Source of the DNA: Desulfopila sp. IMCC35008 | GTDB taxonomy: Bacteria > Desulfobacterota > Desulfobulbia > Desulfobulbales > Desulfocapsaceae | DNA: 64,000 nt | Reading direction: 5' to 3' | NCBI RefSeq assembly: GCF_010646885.2 | Contig: NZ_CP050700.1 | Span: 4,242,501-4,306,500 of the forward strand | In this document: positions 29,201 to 35,871 of the stretch, piece after piece | Layout of the letters: the number at the start of each line of letters is the position of its first letter | Position numbering within the stretch: position 1 is the stretch's first letter | Translations under genes and position numbers: made by a program | The notes under the pieces: generated by a model | What the model was told of the DNA's origin: nothing | Database searches by the model: none | Seen by the model: only the letters and a program-made list of their open reading frames with translations

Positions 29201-30493
29201 GTCGTACAAATCTTTAGCTACATCTTGAAATCTAGCATTGGTTCTCCACTGAAATTCGAATGGAAGAAAACTCCTGTCAACAATTTTTAGTTCATGGATT
29301 AATTTTGGGAATTCGCCCCAATATTCATCCCCTTGTCCATACTTGTTATTTTTTTGATATCCATGGATAAAAACAACAGGTTCTGGTATATATTCTCCAA
29401 GGGTTCTCCTCAGAATCATTTCACTACGAGATCTTTTACTAAATAATTGCCAGCAATCTTTCTCTTCGGCCACTTTTGTCTCAAAGGTATTCCACCAAGT
29501 GGGAAAACTATAAGTAAAAGCTTCACTTGCTGTAACTTCTCCTGGTTTAAATGGCAGCCTATACTCTGTACCTTCGGTGTCGCGGACTGCTAATCTCGAA
29601 AAATTAGTGGTGAACCCATAAAAGGCATTTTGCTTAAATTCGCTGTTATTCCATGGAACACCTAAATATCCAGGATTTACAGGTGTGATTTTGGTAAAAT
29701 GGGATACATTTCCTAAGCAGCGTTTTCCTTCATCATCCACAACACAGTTCCATTCGGTCTGGTCGAATTGATTGGTGTTCTCATTTAAAATATATAATGG
29801 AAGTGTTTTGCCAGGTGTCACATAAAAGTTAAGAGGGAAAGTTGCCTTTACAGGTTTATTAAATACTAGACCGTCAGGGGAGAAATCGACAACTCCGGTC
29901 GGCTGCATGTTATTCGATAATTCGGCGGCATGACCAAGTTTATCATTCGCTACTAAAGTCGCGCTGATAACAACTTCTGAATCGAGGCTTCCTTGCGGAA
30001 TTTCTAATAATATTTGTGAATCAGATTGCAGGATTCCTCCATCGGGCCCTATAGCTCCAGCAGCCTCAGGAACACTCTTACCCCAAACAGTTGTTATATA
30101 ACTAAACCTTGCACGTAGACTATTCGAAAACTCTACTCTCCGACCATCACTCACTTGATCTACATCAAGAAGCGAGTTCTCTGGAGTGAACTCAATATAC
30201 GGCTTACCATCTTCCGTATAACCATCAGCATTATTAACAGTAACAGAATCATTGGTGATATTTTCAATCATCAGTACAACAGGTCCAACAATAGGTTCAT
30301 CACCTATATTCGTGAGAGTAATGTCGAGGTAGTTAGTGCTTGTGGTGCGGTTGAACATCATACGAGAGGAATTGACCTGTACTATGTCAGTTACGTCAAC
30401 TACATCAAGATCAGAACTGTATGAGATAATCGGACTCAGGCATAAAATAAGGATCAGAATACTACTGGGTAAGACTCTGTTGATGGACCTCAT
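23216..30493 (-). CDS. Giant secreted protein: lipase-like, twin caspase-like, leucine-rich repeat, FN3, DUF1566 and CARDB domains
   Basis: The start is placed at ATG 30493 because a GGGGGGAAA ribosome site precedes it; the protein has 2425 residues. A signal peptide (1-27) is followed by the N-terminal domain shared with the 22187 gene (about 30-145) and a ZU5-like region (145-280). An alpha/beta hydrolase of lipase/PGAP1 type has the nucleophile elbow AHSLGG (Ser450). Two tandem, highly similar domains follow, each with IFAHG and LLFSC motifs (His976/Cys1032 and His1264/Cys1320, both 56 apart), as in caspase-like/DUF4347 folds. Then come a TSP3-like DxDxDG site (about 1480), FN3 (1521-1604), SDS22-type leucine-rich repeats (1644-2011), a second DxDxDG site, FN3 (2054-2147), DUF1566 (DWRLPTKEEL) and a CARDB domain at the end. 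It lies 122 bp after the PEP-CTERM gene. No membrane anchor is seen, so it is probably exported or loosely attached. Confidence 0.9.
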   Translation of the reverse strand: MRSINRVLPSSILILILCLSPIISYSSDLDVVDVTDIVQVNSSRMMFNRTTSTNYLDITLTNIGDEPIVGPVVLMIENITNDSVTVNNADGYTEDGKPYIEFTPENSLLDVDQVSDGRRVEFSNSLRARFSYITTVWGKSVPEAAGAIGPDGGILQSDSQILLEIPQGSLDSEVVISATLVANDKLGHAAELSNNMQPTGVVDFSPDGLVFNKPVKATFPLNFYVTPGKTLPLYILNENTNQFDQTEWNCVVDDEGKRCLGNVSHFTKITPVNPGYLGVPWNNSEFKQNAFYGFTTNFSRLAVRDTEGTEYRLPFKPGEVTASEAFTYSFPTWWNTFETKVAEEKDCWQLFSKRSRSEMILRRTLGEYIPEPVVFIHGYQKNNKYGQGDEYWGEFPKLIHELKIVDRSFLPFEFQWRTNARFQDVAKDLYDALKDINEVTGKKVHIIAHSLGGVLARTMLQRIFIKDYIEQPVDFVASLNTLGSPHSGISPTKTSFNNIEFPVGQDKTFAIDPIFFGNQTSVHQTGDSTLDNELPYLYQQLGSPQVGDIVSEMANLSKNPLPDNMPIQIGIGLLGFPGYDENGIPIVTLGDGDGLISYEGQRFHPALTTEGRQPLLQNSVKFNNINDTELMGSIVTEKLLGIGSDDYHPKSEHQYYDFTSQYPNFGEYGYGVLHSSGTYHEKFRIIPHDYEENIVKCETTDDCQHPSYLLVNDWLSRYNATTSYFRLYAHIADYRYPDSPISLTNIDFSIKTSTGEELTAQKVDDFLLVPLIDNEAYTITINYPGFSSEQFNVNTSNIEGKYFYPTPILLYRNDYLYGQQAFVSPWNEIDYESISLKSVFGIISNLRNEVIPADTDFYNFIKERSNPEGFILSDDGTPIISYWLDSEWNDELNVDLSFNTVYGKNPGPDSGGVFEVISSSDVEGSQRGTTNTNAYYFSYDALNDDSPAVSLKQWVDYLAAIKEQYEPIGRLTIFAHGDKGKIYLSENDGISPPVTLTYETVNDPTHEHHIQLKRLKDEGILTSEAHILLFSCLVADDIDGLNLVQKIAEITGAYIHANSEYTGDSGTSISSDYNTGSSYLVDWDLNIECDQNGCKDITENQITLSNSFTPPYTELYDDEYYSTFISVSKLLNNLKDNTLSADSDFYTFLKDNSNPNGYVLDDKSAPFISYWLDSEWLDNLGIDLSFNTVYGDNPGPDEGGTFEVISAGNVEGSQRGITNTNAYYFSYDALSDDTPAISFTQWVDYLAAIKEQYEPIGRLIIFAHGNYGEIYLSENDGINPPVTLTYETVSDPTHVHHIQLRRLKDEGILTSDARILLFSCLVAGRPDGMALVQKIADLTGAYIHANSEYVGDSGISLSGDYSIGSNVGVNWGLNIECDASGCINKSESPEMIIITTGSVDINHADLNITSPTFETGAIYCFKAFNSTDYSIAFQYCGGNPSLNVSLEYGTSYLIEILVYDADGNLISASQQIPFETSPDLSIDDNDADGIENDFDLCPGTQTGVEVDNVGCPLYDSVVPTPKNLSAEYQSVVGWNYLTWDRVPGADSYRVYWGTSSEVTETSQQLAQPVTSPYGHTVNDLVDYYYRVSAIVDGVESHLSPIVKVTATGITDDFEVNIPDPALQQTIRDEIGKQTGPLYQSDLLTIVYLNNHSSTGHPPTINDLTGLGFCTNIEELFLYDLGVANLDPISSLSRLERLGTWDGAISNIEALSGLTNLRDLGLDFCSIEDIGPLSNLTNLSSLGLAENNIQDITPLQGLVNLRQLDISSNNISDVSSLTNLTNLESLNLGCNLINLGCNKITSLEPILNLSKLIELNLKGRSIQSIDELSGLTSLQSLDLSFNQITNIDVLENMKNLTILSLIDNPLESLLPLSGLTKLEYLNLASVGINDLESLAGLNELKALYMPRNDIEDISALQNIPNLQTLYLGSNAIIDISPLETMLSLVDIDLSNNQIEDITSLTNLPMLNYIFLYDNNISDITPIYQNIYAPISMLDLHFNPLNQQSCEQLIPELISNGIRVGHSCDSDKDQDGIYDYLDQCPYSPDPESVDANGCSSVVPTLSPTITSAFYDNSYCWNFIEWTDVGADTYEIYWGTENAVTHNSELLTPTTDLEYGHSGVEPGAQYYYRVRAIYADGSVSGLSDTQRIEVPLNAGQSGCVVQYGDLEWQKSDDGIMRTPEQARAYCQNLVLGNYLDWRLPTKEELKSLVVCSNGKSTPLPDWNHDLSTDDNYNLATCCESSTSCDSFVRPTIDPNFSCQTEGYITSTVDPTYGNWVVDFETGITDYQWLPVFYTRCVRGQNQYMEKPDLLIDTVYSGPYWRGYQLEYSMTIKNNGNYFSNSSQDVNIQTYLSEDNIYGNWDDIPAGGFRLVGVIEPYDSIVKQWYYGGGLIDLNRYTFLFINVDSLDVLDELDENNNIFGVPIVNLLQ

Positions 30494-30615
30494 ACTTATT
30501 TCCCCCCAGAGCAAACAGTATAGGTTTAAATTGTGAGACGCGATGAATGATGCAGTAATCCGTTAGGTGTTATACAATCTCCAACTCTCGTAAGAAATGA
30601 AAATTACGTCGCCTA

Positions 30616-31212
30616 TTAAAGTTCCTTTTTCCGCCTGGCTGCAAAAACACCCGCAAGTCCAGTACCAAAAAGAATCATGGTAGCTGGTTCAGGTACTGGA
30701 GCAGTTCCGTTAGATCGAATTACTTCAAAATCAGAAAATGTCGCAACTGAACCATAAGCCCAATCAGCCCAATCGTATTCAAGACCGAACGCAAGGCCAA
30801 TATTGCTATTTTGATAGGAAATCAGATCTAAAGTATAGGTTCCAGTAACGGGCGTGGGATCATAAGGGTAGGGTGGTGATACCTCAAGATCATACAAAGC
30901 CATCACGCCATCGGCAGGATCATCATCAACCTTCACGACGAGCCAATCGAAATCATACTCAGTACTAGACAATGAATATTCAACGGTAAGTGTTTCCATA
31001 TCCGCATCAACAAAGAAGCTATCATTGGCGAAATAGCTGTATCCTATTGATGTATCCAACTCATCAATGGTGACTATACCTGTTATGAGGTCAACGCTAG
31101 TGTTTCCTTCTAAAGAAAAAGTTGATAGATCCAGTGGCTCAGATTGTGCTTGGTGAATTCCGGTCATTAAAAATAAGACAGCGGTACATACACATAAAAA
31201 AGACTTTCTCAT
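30616..31212 (-). CDS. PEP-CTERM sorting-domain protein
   Basis: The start is ATG 31212 (MRKSFLCVCTAVLF...), directly after a GGGAGGGAGA ribosome site, giving 198 residues. A signal peptide of about 25 residues is followed by a beta-rich secreted domain with no recognised family. The C-terminal PEP-CTERM signal has VPEPATMILF, a short hydrophobic stretch, then RRKK. Such tails are cleaved and sorted by exosortase in exopolysaccharide-forming Gram-negatives; no exosortase gene is in this window. The gene is probably co-transcribed with the giant gene that follows it. A decayed duplicate of its tail and promoter sits at 22.6-22.8 kb. Confidence 0.88.
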   Translation of the reverse strand: MRKSFLCVCTAVLFLMTGIHQAQSEPLDLSTFSLEGNTSVDLITGIVTIDELDTSIGYSYFANDSFFVDADMETLTVEYSLSSTEYDFDWLVVKVDDDPADGVMALYDLEVSPPYPYDPTPVTGTYTLDLISYQNSNIGLAFGLEYDWADWAYGSVATFSDFEVIRSNGTAPVPEPATMILFGTGLAGVFAARRKKEL

Positions 31213-31291
31213 TTCTCCCTCCCCCAAGGAATAAAACAAAAACTATTGAAAAATCAAAGGCTACAACATCTGTTAGGTTTTCAACGTCTAG

Positions 31292-31336
31292 GCCTAACAA
31301 GTTAAAGATTGGCTGTCAATAGGCAGAGATACCTAT
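31292..31336 (-). promoter_or_regulatory. Putative promoter with operator dyad upstream of the PEP-CTERM gene
   Basis: The imperfect dyad ATAGGCA-N4-TACCTAT (31319-31336) abuts a TTGACA -35-like box, then TTGTTAGGC 14 bp later. The words and spacings recur in the relic at 22771-22815 while the sequence between them differs, which suggests that the kept words mattered. No good -10 box is seen, so transcription may need an activator. Confidence 0.45.
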
Positions 31337-32245
31337 ATTACACATATAATCTGAACGATACACCTTTAAGTGTAATTTCAATCGTCCGAATATTCTATCA
31401 AAACCTAAAATTTGATTGATAGATTTTTTTTTTAACTTTTTTTTATTTTTGCCTCAGTTGATAATTTTTTACCCATGTAAAACCAAACACATGTGATACA
31501 TTGTAGCAGTAACGGAATACACCTTACAACAATAATAAGGTAAGCTACTGGATCCTTCCGCCACAACAACGCCCCCATCATAATGCCAGGCAAAAATATG
31601 TTTTGTAGATAATCTGTAGACGATTTTCGCGAAACAGTGCAAATTAGACGAAATCAACAGGGTAAAACGAAAAGAGCAAAGACGGAAACACGTTAATATC
31701 ATTAAATATCAGAATGTTGCAAAGAAACGCTTAAATGGACAAGATTATATAATAGCAGAAGGCAGAGAAACTTCTTGTTGTTTAGGGTCAGATTCATTGG
31801 GAGCAGTGGTTAACAGCACATCAGCCCTTATCGGTTTTAGTCCCCCCTACTCTGGAGACTACCTGAACACTCTGCTTCGAAAAGGAAGCATGGCAGAGCA
31901 CAAAGAGGGTGACTCTGGCAGCAATAAAGTCATCCGTTCCAGGGTCCTTCTAGTCTCCTTCATACTCAGGGGTCGCGGCACCGCGATGTGAAAAAATGTA
32001 CAGTAATATTAATGGTTTGCAAAAATCAGGTTAGAAGCTGATGGGTGCATGGATGGGTGTATGATCTGGGTGGAGAGAGGGGTCGGGCGGATCTCCTTCT
32101 TCTTTTTGTCGGGCGGAGTGTTTGTGGTGGAGTGGCGGACCTGGTTAGCAGGATATCCAGGAGTGGTCCGGCCTATACAGGGGAGCAGGGCCGCCAGGGG
32201 GCAGGGGGAATAACCCATCCCCCCTGGTCTCGGCCTTCCCTCCCC
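31337..32245. other. About 900 bp with no convincing gene
   Basis: Several short ORFs exist on both strands but none has a recognisable protein, signal or ribosome site. T-rich and A-rich tracts lie near 31425-31450. A stem CCAGGGGG...CCCCCTGG near 32197-32230, just beyond the integrase stop, could be a transcription terminator. Confidence 0.5.
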
Positions 32246-32452
32246 TTATTCTTTTTCCTCAAATCCGAGATGGTTGAGTCGTTTCATCTCTTCTGTTTTG
32301 GTTTCCTGGAAAACGTGAGTGTACCTCATGGCCATCTGCAGTGTACTGTGGCCCAGGATGTCGGCAACAATTCGGATATCAACCCCACCGGCCAAAAGGT
32401 GGCTTGCGGCGGTATGGCGGATATCGTGGATTTTTACGTAGATTCTCCTTAG
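32246..32452 (-). pseudogene. C-terminal fragment of the tRNA-Sec-linked tyrosine recombinase, cut off by an IS
   Basis: The fragment reads RRIYVKIHDIRHTAASHLLA, then GHSTLQMAMRYTHV and a short tail. It supplies the catalytic H-x-x-R box, the second His (GHS) and the Tyr nucleophile (RYTHV) missing from the N-terminal fragment at 34044-34976. Together the halves would make about 380 residues, normal for an island integrase. The frame runs a little way into the IS at its left edge. The split protein should be inactive. Confidence 0.88.
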
Positions 32453-34043
32453 AAATAGATAACCGACTGTAATTGCAAGCATACCTTCCTTGTATCTGGT
32501 ATAATATGTAGAAGTTCAACGACATATACCTCAAAAGGCTTGCACATGATTCGATATACGAGCAGTAAGCAACTCAGTTTGGATGGATTCAGCCTCCCCT
32601 TTGGTGGTTCGCTGAATCCGCAAAACCGGTGGGTGAAATGGAGCGAAGTTATCCCATGGGATGACCTGGCTACATGCTATTACAAGACTATGAATCCGGG
32701 AAAGGGGCGACCTGGTAAAGATGCGCGACTGGTGATAGGGGCAATGATCATCAAACATAAGCTGACTCTGAGTGACGAGGAGACGGTTATGCAGATCCAG
32801 GAAAACCCGTACCTCCAGTACTTTGTAGGCTTCAGCAGTTATGTGGATAAGCCACCGTTTGCGGCCAGCTTGTTTGTAGATATCCGAAAACGGATGGGGT
32901 CTGAAGTGTTTGCCGGATTTGAACAAGTTATCCTCGAAAAGATAGGTAAGCCCCGTCGTACAGGAAAAGCGAAAGAGGAAAATCGAGGGAAACTGCTTCT
33001 CGATGCCACAGTTGCGGAGCAGGCGATTCGTTACCCGACCGATCTGAGCTTACTCAATGAGGCTCGCGAGATTTCCGAGAAGCTGATCGATGAACTGTAT
33101 GCTCTGAGTGACTACACTAAGAAGCCGAGGACCTATCGCCGTAAAGCGAGAAAACAGTATCTGAAGATTGCCAAAAACAAAAAGCCAAGCGTGAAGGTTC
33201 GCCGTCGCGCGCTGCGTGAGCAATTGCAGTACCTGAGGCGAAACTTAAAGCACATATCGTCCCTGCTTGACTCTTTGGGAAGCGCTCCTTTTCCCTTACC
33301 GCATGGCCTGCAACGGCAATACTGGATCATTCAGCATTTGTATTCGCAGCAGGACGGAATGTACAGAAACCGGCAAAACAGGTGTGATGACAGAATCGTA
33401 TCCATATCTCAACCCCATGTTCGTCCGATAGTGCGCGGCAAGGCAAGCAAGAAAACTGAATTCGGCGCCAAGATCAGTGTCAGTATGAAAGACGGCCTGG
33501 CGTTTGTTGACCATATCGGTTGGGATGCGTTCAATGAGAGTAAGGATTTGAAAAAGCAGGTGGAGGATTATCGACAGCGGTTTGGTCATTACCCAGAGGT
33601 TGTTCTGGCTGATCAGTTATATGGCTCGCGAGATAACCGAAAGTACCTCAAGGAAAAAGGAATTCGCTTTGGCGGTAAAGCACTTGGCCGTCCCCCAAAG
33701 CAATCGGCAGAGAATACAGAAAAGATTCGAAAAATGAAGCAACAGCGAATCCAGGACAGTCGGGAACGAATCCCGATTGAAGGTAAGTTCGGGCAAGGTA
33801 AAAACGGCTACCGACTCAACTATATCCGAGCCAAGCTGCAAAAGACCTCAGAAGCATGGATCAACTGTATCTTCTTGGTGATGAACCTCATGGTTCTGCT
33901 CAAGAAGTTGAGTAAAAATCTTGCGCTATCGTTGTTGGCTCTACTTTTCAGACTCTGTACCAAGGTTTTAGCTGTTGCTTTCGGCAATTTCTCCATGCGG
34001 ATCACTGCCGGGCTCGTTGCCGCGTAATATGGACGGTGTTTTT
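32453..34043 (+). mobile_element. IS5/IS1182-like insertion sequence within the integrase gene
   Basis: About 1.59 kb carrying one transposase gene. The edges are set by where integrase coding stops and resumes. CTTAG (32448-32452) and CTGAG (34044-34048) flank it and may be an imperfect target duplication. The ends begin AAATAG and, inverted, AAAAAC with a nearby ACCG in both, so the terminal repeats are weak and the exact ends uncertain by a few bases. The flanks form a near-perfect inverted repeat with one another. Confidence 0.8.
32546..34027 (+). CDS. IS5/IS1182-like DDE transposase
   Basis: The start is taken as ATG 32546 (MIRYTSSKQLSLDGF), giving 493 residues; a TTG two codons earlier is less likely. 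The N-terminal InsH/DUF772-type domain contains GRPGKDARLVIGAMIIKHK and QENPYLQYFVGF. The DDE catalytic set is visible as LLDAT (Asp near 153), LADQLYG (Asp near 355) and IEGKFGQGK (Glu near 412). A basic linker of about 60 residues lies between the first Asp and the central part. The frame is intact, so the element may still be active. It is encoded opposite to the integrase it interrupts. Confidence 0.92.
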   Translation: MIRYTSSKQLSLDGFSLPFGGSLNPQNRWVKWSEVIPWDDLATCYYKTMNPGKGRPGKDARLVIGAMIIKHKLTLSDEETVMQIQENPYLQYFVGFSSYVDKPPFAASLFVDIRKRMGSEVFAGFEQVILEKIGKPRRTGKAKEENRGKLLLDATVAEQAIRYPTDLSLLNEAREISEKLIDELYALSDYTKKPRTYRRKARKQYLKIAKNKKPSVKVRRRALREQLQYLRRNLKHISSLLDSLGSAPFPLPHGLQRQYWIIQHLYSQQDGMYRNRQNRCDDRIVSISQPHVRPIVRGKASKKTEFGAKISVSMKDGLAFVDHIGWDAFNESKDLKKQVEDYRQRFGHYPEVVLADQLYGSRDNRKYLKEKGIRFGGKALGRPPKQSAENTEKIRKMKQQRIQDSRERIPIEGKFGQGKNGYRLNYIRAKLQKTSEAWINCIFLVMNLMVLLKKLSKNLALSLLALLFRLCTKVLAVAFGNFSMRITAGLVAA

Positions 34044-34976
34044 CTGAGGAGGCTCTACGTAAGGTATTTTACCCAGGGGATTGTTTAGGTCATCCGCTTG
34101 AGAATCCAATCTTCTCCAGAGTTGCTTCCAGCATTCCCGAAAAATACACCCAGGACGCAACATAATACTCTTGGCCTGGCGATGATTCGGTTTTAAAAAA
34201 TAATAACCGTCTTCAAGAGGGTCTATACTCTCCAAGGCCTCTTTTGCCCTATCAGTCAAGGCAACGGTTCTTGGCTTTCCGGTCTTGGTTATCTCTATAC
34301 GGATTGTCTGATTTTTCAAATCTACCTTATCGGCAGTCAGGCGGGCAGCCTCCCCGGATCTCATGCCTGTGTGCATCAAAACAACCAAATAAGGATAGAA
34401 CCTGTCATTTATTGATTTTTTCGATTCTTCAAGGATCAAGACTGCCTCCCGCTCGGTCATGAACCGTTCCCTGCCAGCTGCAGGGGAGACTCTCTCGATT
34501 CCGGCGGTTGGGTTGTCTACCGGCAGGCCCCAATCTGTTTTTGCTACCCGAAACATTTTTGATAGCATGGCAACCTCTTGTCGGATAGATGATGCGCTAC
34601 CGCCTTCATCTAACCTATCGCTTTGATAGGCTGCCACCGTGCTACTCTCGATGTCAGAAAGAGGGGTGTCTTTTCCAATGATTCGTTCCAGGTGCCTCCG
34701 ACTGTATATCTCTCGATCCAGGGTTGAGGCTGCCTTCTTTTTTGTGACCGGGGTGTATGAGGCGTATTTTTTCAAGGCCTCCTCCAGGGTGACCATCTGG
34801 GCAAGTCGGGGATCCTTGTACTTCTTCATGTATATCAGGCCTTCCTGTTCGGCTGCCCAGTGCTTGGCCTGACCTTTGGTATCAAAGGTCTTTGTGAGAG
34901 GCTTGAGGCCCTTCCTGCGGATGATTGCCTGGTGAACTGTACCCTTTTTCCTTTTTATCGTCCTGTATGTTGCCAT
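34044..34976 (-). pseudogene. N-terminal part of the tRNA-Sec-linked tyrosine recombinase (integrase)
   Basis: About 311 residues from ATG 34976 contain an AP2-like arm-binding start, a SAM-like core-binding domain and the beginning of the catalytic domain with HTGMRSGEAARL (first catalytic Arg) and TKTGKPRTVAL (beta-hairpin Lys). Integrase homology stops at KIPYVEPP, where the IS begins; the frame ends in IS sequence at 34002. The gene lies about 220 bp beyond the 3' end of tRNA-Sec and reads away from it, the usual arrangement for tRNA-targeting island integrases. The remaining catalytic residues are in the fragment at 32246-32452. Confidence 0.92.
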
Positions 34977-35014
34977 TTTCAGAGTGCTATTGATTTTTTA
35001 AGTGAAAAAGACAG

Positions 35015-35065
35015 TACACAATACCGTGTCTTTTAATACACAATGATACACACTTTAGTACACAC
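35015..35065. repeat. Four TACACA direct repeats between integrase and tRNA-Sec
   Basis: TACACA occurs at 35015, 35037, 35047 and 35059, all in one orientation. Short direct repeats beside att sites often serve as arm-type integrase or excisionase sites; that role is inferred from position alone. Confidence 0.5.
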
Positions 35066-35083
35066 TCAAAAGTAACATTAGGC

Positions 35084-35132
35084 AAAAAAAAAGCAACAAA
35101 AGACACATTCGATTGTGGTCTTTTGTTGCTTT
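35084..35132 (-). terminator. Rho-independent terminator of tRNA-Sec
   Basis: On the minus strand AAAGCAACAAAAGAC pairs perfectly with GTCTTTTGTTGCTTT (15 bp) around a 13-nt loop and is followed by a run of T. It lies about 60 bp beyond the tRNA CCA end. Confidence 0.9.
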
Positions 35133-35194
35133 AGGGGAAAGTGGTTCGGGCTGTAACGCCCTGTATATATGGGCCTGTCGGCCGGAAACCCTTA

Positions 35195-35292
35195 TGGCGG
35201 AAGTGCATGGGAATCGAACCCACCTAGGAGGCTATTAACCCCCTACACCGGATTTGAAGTCCGGGAGGGCCACCAGTGCCCTGTCCACTTCC
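35195..35292 (-). tRNA. selC: tRNA-Sec (anticodon TCA)
   Basis: The minus strand gives a 98-nt tRNA including an encoded GCCA end. It starts GGAAGTGG and ends CACTTCC. The anticodon arm CGGACTTCAAATCCG has loop ACTTCAAAT with anticodon TCA, as in bacterial tRNA-Sec. The D arm AGGGC...GCCCT is long, the variable arm AGGGGG...CCTCCT is long, and the T loop is TTCGATT. The eighth acceptor pair appears to be a G-G mismatch. Its presence implies that selenoproteins are made; no selA, selB or selD is seen here. Its 3' end is a classic island integration site, and the integrase beyond it fits that. Confidence 0.95.
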
Positions 35293-35315
35293 TTTCTCTA
35301 AAGAAACGAGGCAGA

Positions 35316-35344
35316 ATAATAATATCTATTGACCTGGAAAACAA
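35316..35344 (-). promoter_or_regulatory. Probable promoter of tRNA-Sec
   Basis: Minus strand TTGTTT, a 17-bp spacer, then TATTAT, placing transcription start roughly 15 bp before the tRNA. The -35 box is only a partial match. Confidence 0.4.
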
Positions 35345-35454
35345 GATATTATTATATTATGCTGTTTTATTCTGTTTCGTAATATGACATTATGTATTGA
35401 ACAAAACAGACTCACTCTAAAAATCTACAATACAACAATCACATAAAACCACGT

Positions 35455-35805
35455 ATGCAGTGTGAACGTTTAATAAAGCTGGCAAAATCCTGGTATGTCC
35501 ATGTCAGGGAAGAAACCATGGCCCCGGCTCGTATGATTGCTTTCATGGAAAATCATGCCGACGAATGCGATGTCTGCCAAAAAGATCCGGACCTCCAAGA
35601 TGAAATCGCCAAAATAAGGGAAATGATTCTACCTGAATCTAAAATCCCCAAGGCGGTCCGATTGCAGAATGAGCAGGCGGAAGCGGCAATCGCTGTCGAG
35701 GAAGATGAAGAAAACGACGAAACAGAGAAGAGTGAAGAAGAAGACATCTACGATGATGATGACGACTTCTCTGAAGAGCCGGACCTCGTAGATAGCGAAA
35801 AATGA
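35455..35805 (+). CDS. Small acidic protein of unknown function
   Basis: A 116-residue soluble protein. The N-terminal part (1-60) has a Cys near position 3 and a CDVCQ motif near 39-42 that could bind metal. The C-terminal 40 residues are almost all Glu and Asp (a long DDDDDF-type run). No family recognised. The ATG has a weak ribosome site. It is divergent from tRNA-Sec and ends at a hairpin terminator shared with the convergent acyltransferase gene. The coding call rests on its length and the terminator. Confidence 0.65.
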   Translation: MQCERLIKLAKSWYVHVREETMAPARMIAFMENHADECDVCQKDPDLQDEIAKIREMILPESKIPKAVRLQNEQAEAAIAVEEDEENDETEKSEEEDIYDDDDDFSEEPDLVDSEK

Positions 35806-35807
35806 TA

Positions 35808-35833
35808 AAATGGCAGGGTCACTCCTGCCATTT
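35808..35833. terminator. Bidirectional hairpin terminator
   Basis: AAATGGCAGG and CCTGCCATTT form a perfect 10-bp stem around a 6-nt loop between two convergent genes (stops at 35805 and 35872). The A/T flanks on both sides suit either direction. Confidence 0.8.
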
Positions 35834-35871
35834 CCATACAATTTCATAGATACGACAGAAGTTTGTTGCAG

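Noticed and set aside
1..31300. Many plus-strand ORFs of 60-140 codons opposite the giant genes
   Set aside because: They lie in antisense frames of long minus-strand coding sequence, lack ribosome sites and show no recognisable protein.
31469..31991. Short ORFs on both strands in the gap before the integrase
   Set aside because: No ribosome site, no family and unlikely composition.
32040..32060. GTGCATGG word as possible far att copy of tRNA-Sec
   Set aside because: Only about eight bases match the tRNA 3' end, too few to call; the island more likely extends left of the window.
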